64,000 bases of DNA, taken from NCBI GenBank assembly GCA_002163245.1, contig MAAL01000127.1, forward strand, positions 1-64,000, given 5' to 3'. The translations under genes and the position numbers were made by a program. The notes beneath the pieces are model-generated. The model was not told the origin of the DNA, did not search any database, and saw only the letters and a program-made list of their open reading frames with translations. This DNA comes from Gammaproteobacteria bacterium 42_54_T18 (lineage in GTDB: Bacteria > Pseudomonadota > Gammaproteobacteria > Pseudomonadales > Ketobacteraceae). Shown in pieces: positions 48,313-56,780 of the stretch. Position 1 is the stretch's first letter, and each line of letters starts with the position of its first letter.

Positions 48313-49905
48313 ATGACAGCCACCGTTGAGACTCGCCTCGGCGCTTTACAAGGTATCCAGCGAACCAACCATATAGAATTTCGCGGCATCCCTTACGCTC
48401 AGCCACCTGTTGACGAAAGACGTTTTCAGGCCCCTCACCCCCTTTCTCCCTGGGAAGGTGTCAAACGAGCCGATCGTTTTGGAGATGCATCAATACAAGA
48501 AAACATTTCGTTGTTTGGGGTAGGAAATATTTCAGAGGATTGTTTGTACCTAAATGTATGGACCCCATCGTTAAATACGAATAAAAATACCGACACTGAA
48601 ACAAAACGCCCCGTTATGGTATGGATTCATGGCGGCGGGTACATATCCGGCTCTGGATCTCAGCTTATCTACCGAGGCAAAGAACTATGTGAAAATGGCG
48701 ACATGGTGGTGGTTACCATCAATTATCGCTTAGGCGTGCTCGGCTTTTTAGACTTAACACAATATTTCTCATCTGACTTACCTGTCAGTGCTAACAATGG
48801 TTTACTAGACCAAATCGCGGCCCTGCAATGGGTTAAAGACAATATTCTTGCATTTGGCGGCGACCCAGACCAAGTGACCGTATTTGGTGAATCCGCTGGC
48901 GGAATGAGTATCGCCGCATTAATGACCAGCCCTCTTTCCAAAGGTCTATTTACTCGAGCAATCATTCAAAGTGGCTCCGGCGATCATGTACTAACAAAAG
49001 AAGAAGCTACCCAGGTTACAGATTGTTTTTTACAAGAGACCGGCGTTTCCTCAGAAGACCCCGATGCTTTATTTACTCTCAGTACGAAACAAATTATTAA
49101 AGCGCAAAAAAAGTGTTTATCTCTATCATTTGACCGAGGGACACAGCAACAACGTGTACCACAATTTGGCATGACCTTGGTTCCCGTCATCGATGGGGAT
49201 ATTTTGCCCACCAACCCTATTCGAGCAATCGAAAACGGCGCAGCTTCCGACATTGCTTTAATGGCGGGAACGACAAGGGATGAATGGAATTTATTTCTTC
49301 ACACCCCAGGACCCGAAGGTGATTCGCTAGCAAAAACCCGCTACAAACATCTAGATAAAAGTGAGCTAATCAAAATATGTGAACGTGATTTACCCGGCCT
49401 CGGAGAAAAAAGCGCAAACCTGTATGAGTCTGTCATTCTGTCCCGAGCTGAATCTAAAGACAGTTCAAACTCGCCCCTCCCAACGGGAGCAGCTTTAGAT
49501 ATGTACAGTGCCTTTGAGAGCGACCGCATGTTTAGAATTCCAACGCTTCGCCTTGCAGAAGCACAAAGCCGTCACAGAGATGATGTGTACATGTTTGAAT
49601 TCGAATGGGACAAAGGGATATTTGGTGCCTGCCATGCCATCGATATCCCCTTTGTTTTTGGTGCGACACAAGGTGGATTTGGCCAAATACTTACCGGCGG
49701 CAGTGATAAAGCAGCAGAGCTTAGCTCGACAGTTCAGTCTTGCTGGGTGGCCTTTGCCCGTTCGGGCAATCCAGGTACGGACAGAGTGGGTCAATGGCCA
49801 GGATACAACGCCAACAACCGCAAAGTGATGTGTTTTGATATTGAAACTCGAATTGTTGACGACCCTCAGGGCAATACCCGGGGTCATTGGGATGGTATCC
49901 TCTAA
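48313..49905 (+). CDS. Type-B carboxylesterase
   Basis: 530 aa, full length of the carboxylesterase/p-nitrobenzyl-esterase family. No signal peptide, so cytosolic. Seen: GIPYAQPPV near the N-terminus, EDCLYLNVWTP, oxyanion VWIHGGGY, nucleophile S194 in FGESAGGMS, the downstream acidic region (GTTRDEWNLF), and the histidine motif GACHAIDIPFVFG. Hydrolyses carboxylic esters of unknown type. AAGGA before ATG. An HD-domain gene begins 21 bp after its stop, so both are likely in one transcript. Confidence 0.94.
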   Translation: MTATVETRLGALQGIQRTNHIEFRGIPYAQPPVDERRFQAPHPLSPWEGVKRADRFGDASIQENISLFGVGNISEDCLYLNVWTPSLNTNKNTDTETKRPVMVWIHGGGYISGSGSQLIYRGKELCENGDMVVVTINYRLGVLGFLDLTQYFSSDLPVSANNGLLDQIAALQWVKDNILAFGGDPDQVTVFGESAGGMSIAALMTSPLSKGLFTRAIIQSGSGDHVLTKEEATQVTDCFLQETGVSSEDPDALFTLSTKQIIKAQKKCLSLSFDRGTQQQRVPQFGMTLVPVIDGDILPTNPIRAIENGAASDIALMAGTTRDEWNLFLHTPGPEGDSLAKTRYKHLDKSELIKICERDLPGLGEKSANLYESVILSRAESKDSSNSPLPTGAALDMYSAFESDRMFRIPTLRLAEAQSRHRDDVYMFEFEWDKGIFGACHAIDIPFVFGATQGGFGQILTGGSDKAAELSSTVQSCWVAFARSGNPGTDRVGQWPGYNANNRKVMCFDIETRIVDDPQGNTRGHWDGIL

Positions 49906-49926
49906 TAAATTCACACGAAATTTTTA

Positions 49927-50517
49927 ATGCCGGTAACTACGCAGATGACGACACAAGTAACTAATCAAATAACAACGCACATTGCGACCTTAGAAACGCT
50001 GTTACAGCAATGGCGGCCAAGCTTTGGTCAGGACTACCTAGCTTATCGCAATCATGTTTACCGGATCATCAATCACTGTATCGTTTATGCAGAGAAAAAC
50101 GATATTGCCCTTAGCCATGACACACTTGAAATCATTGCGATAGCCGCCGCCTTTCACGACATAGGTATCTGGTTAGACAACACTTTTGATTATTTACAAC
50201 CATCTGCACAACGCGCTAACAATTACCTTGTGCGAGAAGGCAAAGCGGATTGGGTGGAGACTGTCACTAGCATGATCAATGAACATCACAAAGTCACGGC
50301 GTTCAGCTCAGACAAAAAAGACCTAGTAGAGATGTTCAGACAAGCCGACTGGATTGATGTTTCTATGGGAATGTTAAGTTTTCAAACCCCCAGGGCAAAC
50401 ATACGAAAGATTCGAAAAATATTTCCGTATGAAGGGTTTCATAAAAGGTTGATTCAGCTAACGTTAGTTCATTCGTTAAAAGCTCCGTTAAACCCTTTGC
50501 CGATGTTTAAGTGGTAA
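49927..50517 (+). CDS. HD-domain phosphohydrolase-like protein
   Basis: 196 aa. HD superfamily motif FHDIGIWLD preceded by an upstream histidine (NHVYRIINHC), with INEHHKV and RQADWIDVS downstream, giving the metal-binding H...HD...D pattern. Close to the YedJ/HDIG-like group of small nucleotide phosphohydrolases; substrate unknown. Weak ribosome site at the chosen ATG, and translation may be coupled to the preceding carboxylesterase. Confidence 0.83.
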   Translation: MPVTTQMTTQVTNQITTHIATLETLLQQWRPSFGQDYLAYRNHVYRIINHCIVYAEKNDIALSHDTLEIIAIAAAFHDIGIWLDNTFDYLQPSAQRANNYLVREGKADWVETVTSMINEHHKVTAFSSDKKDLVEMFRQADWIDVSMGMLSFQTPRANIRKIRKIFPYEGFHKRLIQLTLVHSLKAPLNPLPMFKW

Positions 50518-50598
50518 GGGTTTAACGTTTAACGAACCTCCTATGATCCGCTAAACTTCAAACCCTTAACTACATATTAAACGACTCACTTGCAACCG

Positions 50599-51768
50599 CT
50601 ATAACGCCCTTACACTCACCACCCCTTCGATCTCTTTAATAGCCGCCAACAACTCATCTGTTGGCTCAACATCTATATCCAATAAGTTATACGCAATATC
50701 TTGGCGGCTCTTATTTAGCATATCAATAACGTTAATTTCTCGATCCGAAAACTCCGCCAACACATTCCCCAACATTTTAGGGATATTTCGGTTGGTGATT
50801 GCAATTCGATAACCTTCCGTTCGCTCTAGATACACATTTGGAAAATTCACTGAATTGCGAACATTACCATTTTCAATAAAGTCCACCAATTGATTGGCTA
50901 CCATAATAGCGCAGTTCTCTTCAGCTTCATCTGTGCTGGCGCCAATATGAGGCATCAACAAAACATCCGCTCGCCCAATCAACGCTGGCTCTGGAAAGTC
51001 CGTTGCGTATCGGCGTAACAGCCCTTTATCCAAAGCGGTAACCACAGCGTCTGTATCAACAATTTCTGGGCGCGCAAAATTCAGCAAACAAGCGCCTTGC
51101 TTAAATGACCCGACCATTTCGGAGTTAATCAAGTTACGTGTCGTATCCAACACAGGTAGATGCAACGTCACGTAATCTGCTTTTGACAATAAACTTTGTA
51201 AGTTTTCAATACGCTCAACTTCAGAAGGTAAACGCCATGCAGCTTCAACTGACAATGCAGGGTCATAACCAATCACACTCATCCCTAAACGTAGTGCCGT
51301 TTTAGCTACCATAGAACCAATGGCACCCAACCCCACAACACCCAATGTTTTTCCAGCAATTTCAGAACCTTTAAATTGCTTCTTTTCCTTCTCCAACAGT
51401 TTGTGCATTTCTTGCACATCATCTATTGCTTCCAACCCCTGCACATACTGAATACCTTCTGCAATGCCGCGAGAACACAACAGCAACGAACAAACAATCA
51501 ACTCTTTCACTGCGTTAGCATTGGCTCCCGGTGCGTTAAACACAGTAATCCCCTGCTCTGTGCAATACTCGAGAGGAATATTATTTACGCCGGCCCCCGC
51601 TCGGCCAATTGCCTTTGTCGTTTCTGGGATCAGCTCTGGTGTCAACTTTTGGCTTCGCAACATAATGGCAGTCGGCGAACCAATTTCGCTGGCGACTTCG
51701 TATTTTTCACGACAAAAACGCTCTAAGCCTTTCACGGAGATTTGATTAAACGTCAGTATTTTATGCAT
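50599..51768 (-). CDS. serA: D-3-phosphoglycerate dehydrogenase
   Basis: 389 aa from ATG 51768; AGGGA stands about 12 bp upstream, and the 35-codon extension toward 51873 is unsupported. First step of serine synthesis. Nucleotide fold GVVGLGAIGSMVA; substrate/catalytic R233 in NFARPEIVD, and H274 in PHIGASTDEAEENC; C-terminal ACT domain (about 315-389, EGYRIAITNRNIPKMLGNVL...INVIDM). The length is that of the ~390-aa SerA form lacking extra C-terminal elements of E. coli SerA. Serine feedback through the ACT domain is likely. Divergent from rapA. Confidence 0.93.
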   Translation of the reverse strand: MHKILTFNQISVKGLERFCREKYEVASEIGSPTAIMLRSQKLTPELIPETTKAIGRAGAGVNNIPLEYCTEQGITVFNAPGANANAVKELIVCSLLLCSRGIAEGIQYVQGLEAIDDVQEMHKLLEKEKKQFKGSEIAGKTLGVVGLGAIGSMVAKTALRLGMSVIGYDPALSVEAAWRLPSEVERIENLQSLLSKADYVTLHLPVLDTTRNLINSEMVGSFKQGACLLNFARPEIVDTDAVVTALDKGLLRRYATDFPEPALIGRADVLLMPHIGASTDEAEENCAIMVANQLVDFIENGNVRNSVNFPNVYLERTEGYRIAITNRNIPKMLGNVLAEFSDREINVIDMLNKSRQDIAYNLLDIDVEPTDELLAAIKEIEGVVSVRAL

Positions 51769-51960
51769 TGATTTTTTTATCCCTGTTATTGCACAAGTTT
51801 TGATATGGGTATAGTGACTGTAAAAACACGATGTTTCGGTTGTAACACATCTATCTACGACATGAAATGACATAATTAAAATGACATAAGACAGGGAGCT
51901 CTGTTTTCGGTAAAATACCGAACCATTATTTACCAGTTATCTACCAAACGAGAATCATTG

Positions 51961-54825
51961 ATGGGAAAGCAACACTTTCAACCAGGCCAACGCTGGGCCA
52001 ACACCGCGGAACCCGAACTAGGTGCAGGAATAATCACCCAGGTAGAAGGCCGAACCATCACCCTATTTTTCCCAAATGCGGAGGATTCTCGGACATATTC
52101 TGCCGCCAGTGCGCCACTAAGTCGCGTTGAGTTCAGAATCAATGATGTAGTAGAAAACGGCGAGGGACAAGCATTTACCGTCGAAGAGATCAACACCATT
52201 GATGGTTTGCTTATCTACGGTGTACTTGATGACTCCGGCGAACGTAAAGACATTGTAGAAACTCAAATCCATGGTAGCAGCGCACATTCAGGCCCAGTTG
52301 AGCGTCTATTGATGGGGCAAACGGATAAATATCGTGCATTTTCCCTTCGCTATGAAACCTGGCAGAAACAAAATCACTATGGCCAGTCCCCGATAGCAGG
52401 CTTGTCCGGCCCTCGGGTTGATTTAATTCCCCATCAATTCCATATTGCCAACGAAGTTGCTCAACGGGTAGTTCCCCGCGTCATGCTAGCGGATGAGGTT
52501 GGCCTGGGTAAAACCATTGAAGCCGGCCTCATCATGCACCGCCTAATCTTACAAGGCCGGATCAAGCGTGTACTCATTTTGGTTCCATCTCCGCTTATCC
52601 ATCAATGGTTAGTGGAAATGATGCGTCGTTTTAATTTGAACTTCCGCATCCTCGATGATAATCAATGTGAGGCTATTTGTAGCAGCCAAATGACAGATAA
52701 TCCGTTTACAAGTGAGCAATTGGTTCTTTGTAGCCGCAGTTTCTTGATGAACGCTCCTCAATGGCAACAAAAAGCTCTCGAAGCCGAATGGGACATGCTC
52801 ATTGTGGACGAAGCTCACCACCTTGCCTGGGAAGAGGGCAACCCTAGCCCAAGCTATGACATGGTTGACCAGTTCTCTCAGCTTGCTAAAGGTTTGTTAC
52901 TCCTTACCGCAACCCCAGAAAAAGAAGGTCATCAAAGCCACTTTGCGCAATTACGATTGCTCGATCATCACCGCTATCACGACCTCAATCACTTTATTGA
53001 GCAGCAAAAGTCATTTGAGCCTATCGCCAATATTGCTGAACGACTCATGGATCATGAAACGCTTAGTGAAGCAGAAATTGCGCAACTATCCGATTTATTA
53101 AAGGACAGTTCAAGCCAAACACTAATTGCCTCTGCCCGCGATGAAGACGACAACCACCAAGAAGCTAAAATAACACTAGCAAAGCGTTTGTTAGATCAGC
53201 AAGGCACTGGCCGCGTATTATTTAGAAATACACGAGACAGCATTGCAAACTTCCCTAAGCGCCAATTGCATTCTCACCCACTACCTTTGCCGGAACTATA
53301 CGAAGACCTTCAAAGCCCTTCGGAGAAAATCACAACCAGCCTGTATCCCGAGCACGACTTTGATGACGAAACCTGGATTGAAGAAGATCCTCGTGTTGAA
53401 TGGCTTATCAATACATTAAAAAAGAACAAGTTAAAAAAATATTTAATCATCTGTCACCACCAAGCAACCGCCTGCGCCCTAGAAAAATTCTTGTCTCTAA
53501 AGGGGGCTATATTATGTGCCGCATTTCACGAAAACCTTTCCATTATTGAACGTGATCGAGCTGCCGCCTGGTTTGCAGATTTGGAAGGTGGTGCGCAAGC
53601 ATTAGTTTGTTCAGAAATTGGTAGTGAAGGTCGAAACTTTCAATTCTGTAGCGAACTCGTATTGTTTGATTTGCCGGTTCCCGTTGATTTGCTTGAGCAA
53701 CGCATTGGTCGCCTGGATAGAGTCGGGCAAAAGAATGATATCCAGATTCATGCTCCGTATTTTGAAAATAGCACGCAAGAAAAACTGCATGACTGGTACC
53801 ACCAAAGCATCAATGCCTTTGAACAAACCAATGCAGCCAGCAGTGTTATATTCAGCCATCATTATGATGAGTTCAAATCCGACTGTTACGCTGAACAAGC
53901 TACATTTGACCAATTTATAGAAAATACACGTACTGCTACTGACATATTACACGAACAATTCAAGCACGGTCGTAATCGATTATTAGAGCTGCAATCTCGT
54001 GGCGACAAACACATTGAGCCTATCTTAGAAGAAATCCGAACCGAAGATGCTTCAGATGAATTAGAACTCTATTTAGAACGTGTATTTAATCAGTTTGGCA
54101 TCGATAGTGAAGACCTGTGCAGCACAACCGTTCACATTCGTCCCGGCTCCGAATTAGAAAACGACCACTTTCCATTTATTTCCGGTGACGGCATTACTGC
54201 AACCTATCACCGAAGCACCGCACTATCTCGTGAAGACTGCCACTTCTTAACATGGGACCATCCCATGGTAAGAGATGCGATTGATATGATTGTCAGCGGC
54301 GAAAAGGGTAAAGCCAGTGTATGTTTGCTCAAAAACAAACAAATCAAAGAAGGCAGTTTATTGGTAGAAGCTCTCTTTGTAATTCACTGTTCCGCCCCTC
54401 CTCACCTACAGCTCAGTCGCTTTATGCCGGCAACACCCGTCAGAATATTACTTGATACACCGGGGCGTGATTTATCTCAAGCCGCTTCAAGCGCCGTTCT
54501 CGACAAACAATTAAAAAATGCACGCGGCGAACTTGTCGCAGCCATTATCAAGGAATATCGCAAAGACGTTGACAGGCTTGTTAAGGCTGGCAACGCTATT
54601 GCTCAAAAACAATTCGAAACAACAAAGTCGGACGCCATTGACGCCTACACTAGTCAAATGCATGAAGAAATTCACCGCCTAGAGCAACTTAGCGAGCACA
54701 ATGCCTCAATAAGCCAACAGGATATCGATACACTTAAGCAAAATTTGGCCTTAGGCACGGAGCTACTTAACAATAGTTCGGTTGTCTCGCTAGATGCTGT
54801 TCGAGTTATGGTAGCGGTCTCTTAA
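51961..54825 (+). CDS. rapA: RNA polymerase-associated helicase RapA
   Basis: 954 aa from ATG 51961, preceded by GAGAA; a TTG one codon upstream is unlikely. SWI2/SNF2 ATPase that recycles stalled RNA polymerase. N-terminal Tudor-like pair (FQPGQRWANTAEPELGAGII, ITLFFP); Walker A DEVGLGKT with K184; DEAH box D283-H286; motif VI-like DLLEQRIGRLDRVGQ; C-terminal coiled coil and spacer as in the family. The gene rluA follows after three bases, the order found in E. coli. Confidence 0.97.
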   Translation: MGKQHFQPGQRWANTAEPELGAGIITQVEGRTITLFFPNAEDSRTYSAASAPLSRVEFRINDVVENGEGQAFTVEEINTIDGLLIYGVLDDSGERKDIVETQIHGSSAHSGPVERLLMGQTDKYRAFSLRYETWQKQNHYGQSPIAGLSGPRVDLIPHQFHIANEVAQRVVPRVMLADEVGLGKTIEAGLIMHRLILQGRIKRVLILVPSPLIHQWLVEMMRRFNLNFRILDDNQCEAICSSQMTDNPFTSEQLVLCSRSFLMNAPQWQQKALEAEWDMLIVDEAHHLAWEEGNPSPSYDMVDQFSQLAKGLLLLTATPEKEGHQSHFAQLRLLDHHRYHDLNHFIEQQKSFEPIANIAERLMDHETLSEAEIAQLSDLLKDSSSQTLIASARDEDDNHQEAKITLAKRLLDQQGTGRVLFRNTRDSIANFPKRQLHSHPLPLPELYEDLQSPSEKITTSLYPEHDFDDETWIEEDPRVEWLINTLKKNKLKKYLIICHHQATACALEKFLSLKGAILCAAFHENLSIIERDRAAAWFADLEGGAQALVCSEIGSEGRNFQFCSELVLFDLPVPVDLLEQRIGRLDRVGQKNDIQIHAPYFENSTQEKLHDWYHQSINAFEQTNAASSVIFSHHYDEFKSDCYAEQATFDQFIENTRTATDILHEQFKHGRNRLLELQSRGDKHIEPILEEIRTEDASDELELYLERVFNQFGIDSEDLCSTTVHIRPGSELENDHFPFISGDGITATYHRSTALSREDCHFLTWDHPMVRDAIDMIVSGEKGKASVCLLKNKQIKEGSLLVEALFVIHCSAPPHLQLSRFMPATPVRILLDTPGRDLSQAASSAVLDKQLKNARGELVAAIIKEYRKDVDRLVKAGNAIAQKQFETTKSDAIDAYTSQMHEEIHRLEQLSEHNASISQQDIDTLKQNLALGTELLNNSSVVSLDAVRVMVAVS

Positions 54826-54828
54826 CTT

Positions 54829-55503
54829 ATGGCAATGCCTGATGAAATACTTGCACCTCCATCCATAGATTTGCCCAACTACGGGCTCGACATACTCTAT
54901 GAAGATGAGCATCTAATTGCGTTTAACAAGCCCACTTGGATGCTTTCCGTGCAAGGCCGCCTGCCAGACAATCAAGATTCCATTGCTCACCGGATGGAAC
55001 TTTACTGCGGAGTTTCGCACGTCGTGCATCGCATCGACTGCGCAACATCTGGCATATTGCTGTTTGCCAAAACAAAAGAAGCTCAGCGAGAAATCAACCG
55101 ACAGTTTCGTGATAGAGAGATTGATAAAGAATATGTCGCTCTAGGTCACGGCTATAGTGTGCTAGCTAAGGGGGAAATACAGTTGCCTCTCATCAAAGAT
55201 TGGCCCAACCGTCCCAAACAAATGGTCGATCTCATCATTGGCAAAAAATCCACAACACAATATGAAGTTCTGGAACAAAGCAACCAGCAAGTGAGGATGC
55301 GGCTAATCCCTATTACTGGGCGCTCTCACCAACTTCGGTTACACATGCGAGCTCTTGGCCTGCCAATCATCGGTGACCGGCTTTATGCGCCCGAGGAAGT
55401 GGCGAAAGCTAGCAACCGCATGCACCTGCACGCTCAATACCTCGCTTTCGCTCACCCCATAGAAAGAACGCCAATCACAATCACAGCACCCTGTCCATTT
55501 TGA
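54829..55503 (+). CDS. rluA: Pseudouridine synthase RluA (dual 23S rRNA/tRNA)
   Basis: 224 aa. Catalytic aspartate D70 in VHRIDCATSGILLF (usually HRLDxxTSG), then GRSHQLRLHMRALGLPI and GDRLYAP. The family member RluA modifies 23S rRNA U746 and tRNA U32. Identification as RluA rather than another RluA-family enzyme rests on length and on its position directly after rapA, as in enterobacteria. It begins just three bases after the rapA stop, implying co-transcription. Confidence 0.93.
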   Translation: MAMPDEILAPPSIDLPNYGLDILYEDEHLIAFNKPTWMLSVQGRLPDNQDSIAHRMELYCGVSHVVHRIDCATSGILLFAKTKEAQREINRQFRDREIDKEYVALGHGYSVLAKGEIQLPLIKDWPNRPKQMVDLIIGKKSTTQYEVLEQSNQQVRMRLIPITGRSHQLRLHMRALGLPIIGDRLYAPEEVAKASNRMHLHAQYLAFAHPIERTPITITAPCPF

Positions 55504-55580
55504 TCATGCACATCTGCTGGTACTGATACCTGTCATCACTGTATAGTCTGCACTTTAATTTATAGCGAGAACACCGCCCC

Positions 55581-56186
55581 ATGAACGAGAACTTGGAACG
55601 CAGAACACGCATTCTTATTGCGGCTAAAGATACCTTCGCCAAAGAAGGTTTTCGAAATGCGGAGGTGAAAACAATTGCTCAGGTTGCCGGTGTCGGCAAA
55701 GCAACTATTTACAAACATTTTGATAGCAAGGATCATTTACTACTCACCATTGTCGAAGAAAATTTCAACGCTATGCGAGACGTTGGGATTGCAACGTTAA
55801 TAGGGAATGGCCGAGCACTTGAACGCTTCGAAAAAACCTGCCTTGCTATCGCCAAATTCCTCGACACCGACAGGGAATTCTCTTTGGTAGTAGTAAAAGA
55901 GGCGGGCGAAATAATGACCGAGATTGAACGCCTCTACAAAACAGTTATGGAAGAAAACAAGCCCTTCTCCGATGCGTTTATTAATGCGCTGAAAGATGAG
56001 AAGCTTATACCGGACCTCCCTAATGACATCTTACTAGAGCTGATTATGAATCTCGCTATCGGCACCGTATACTCCTGGACACTAAGTGGAACCGAGCCAC
56101 TATCCAGCAAAGTAACCGAACTTTTTGGCCTTTGGAAAAGACAAATTGCATCTACAACAAGCGCGGACCATCAAAACAAAAACTAA
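55581..56186 (+). CDS. TetR-family transcriptional regulator
   Basis: 201 aa. N-terminal HTH: RRTRILIAAKDTFAKEGFRN followed by IAQVAGVGKATIYKHFDSKD, a textbook TetR motif. The C-terminal ligand domain (about 75-195) resembles the TetR_C_7/AefR-like type, with FSLVVVKEAGEIM. Its targets are unknown; the neighbouring genes rluA and PilZ give no clue. GAGAA stands near the ATG. Confidence 0.92.
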   Translation: MNENLERRTRILIAAKDTFAKEGFRNAEVKTIAQVAGVGKATIYKHFDSKDHLLLTIVEENFNAMRDVGIATLIGNGRALERFEKTCLAIAKFLDTDREFSLVVVKEAGEIMTEIERLYKTVMEENKPFSDAFINALKDEKLIPDLPNDILLELIMNLAIGTVYSWTLSGTEPLSSKVTELFGLWKRQIASTTSADHQNKN

Positions 56187-56357
56187 TTACTTTTGCTTTT
56201 ACCCTCTCCTCCACTCTAATTCACTGATAATTAACTCTTTTTTTTGCATATAACTTTTGTTTGTTTTTTGATCTATTTCTCTATTTGACGAATATTTACT
56301 CTCTAGCTACCTTAAGGGGAGGGTGCATATCAATACAAGTAAGATAGAGGTGGCTTT

Positions 56358-56681
56358 ATGATTGAACAAAGAAAAGATGCAAGAACACATTTAATCTATT
56401 ACCTCCGTGTATTTGATCGTGCCGACGACTCATTGTTCGGACATGTTGTTGACGTATCATCCACTGGCATGCTGATTACCTGCGACCGTGAGCTGAGCAA
56501 AAACCATCAATATCAATTAGCCGTTGAAGACACCACATTAATGGATCGCCTTGATGTTATTCACTTCAATGCCGAATGCAAATGGTACTCAGGCGATGAT
56601 CACGATTTACTTGTAGATGGAGGTTTTGAACTCATCAACCCTTCAGAGCCTATCGCCGAAATGATTGCCGAGTATCATTAA
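56358..56681 (+). CDS. PilZ-domain protein
   Basis: 107 aa, PilZ domain only. The c-di-GMP contacts are visible: RxxxR (R5-K-D-A-R9) near the N-terminus and DVSSTG (D/NxSxxG) near residues 35-40. Strong GAGGTG ribosome site 6 bp before ATG. Single-domain PilZ proteins sense c-di-GMP and act on motility or exopolysaccharide machines; a diguanylate cyclase is encoded at 36.2-37.2 kb of this window. Monocistronic, with a strong terminator. Confidence 0.92.
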   Translation: MIEQRKDARTHLIYYLRVFDRADDSLFGHVVDVSSTGMLITCDRELSKNHQYQLAVEDTTLMDRLDVIHFNAECKWYSGDDHDLLVDGGFELINPSEPIAEMIAEYH

Positions 56682-56721
56682 AGCAACATATAGTGCTCTC
56701 AGTTATTACCTAGCAATCAAT

Positions 56722-56767
56722 AGACATAAAAAAACCTCGTTCAATTGAGCGAGGTTTTTTTATGTCT
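56722..56767. terminator. Bidirectional terminator, 23-bp arms
   Basis: Palindrome 56722-56767 with one T-G wobble (56740/56749): A7 run, core CCTCG, central CAATTG, T7 run. Ends the PilZ gene and the convergent large lipoprotein gene. Confidence 0.95.
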
Positions 56768-56780
56768 CAACAAACTAGAC

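Noticed and set aside
49495..49914. 139-aa minus-strand ORF inside the carboxylesterase
   Set aside because: Overlaps the catalytic histidine region of a well-supported gene; no start context.
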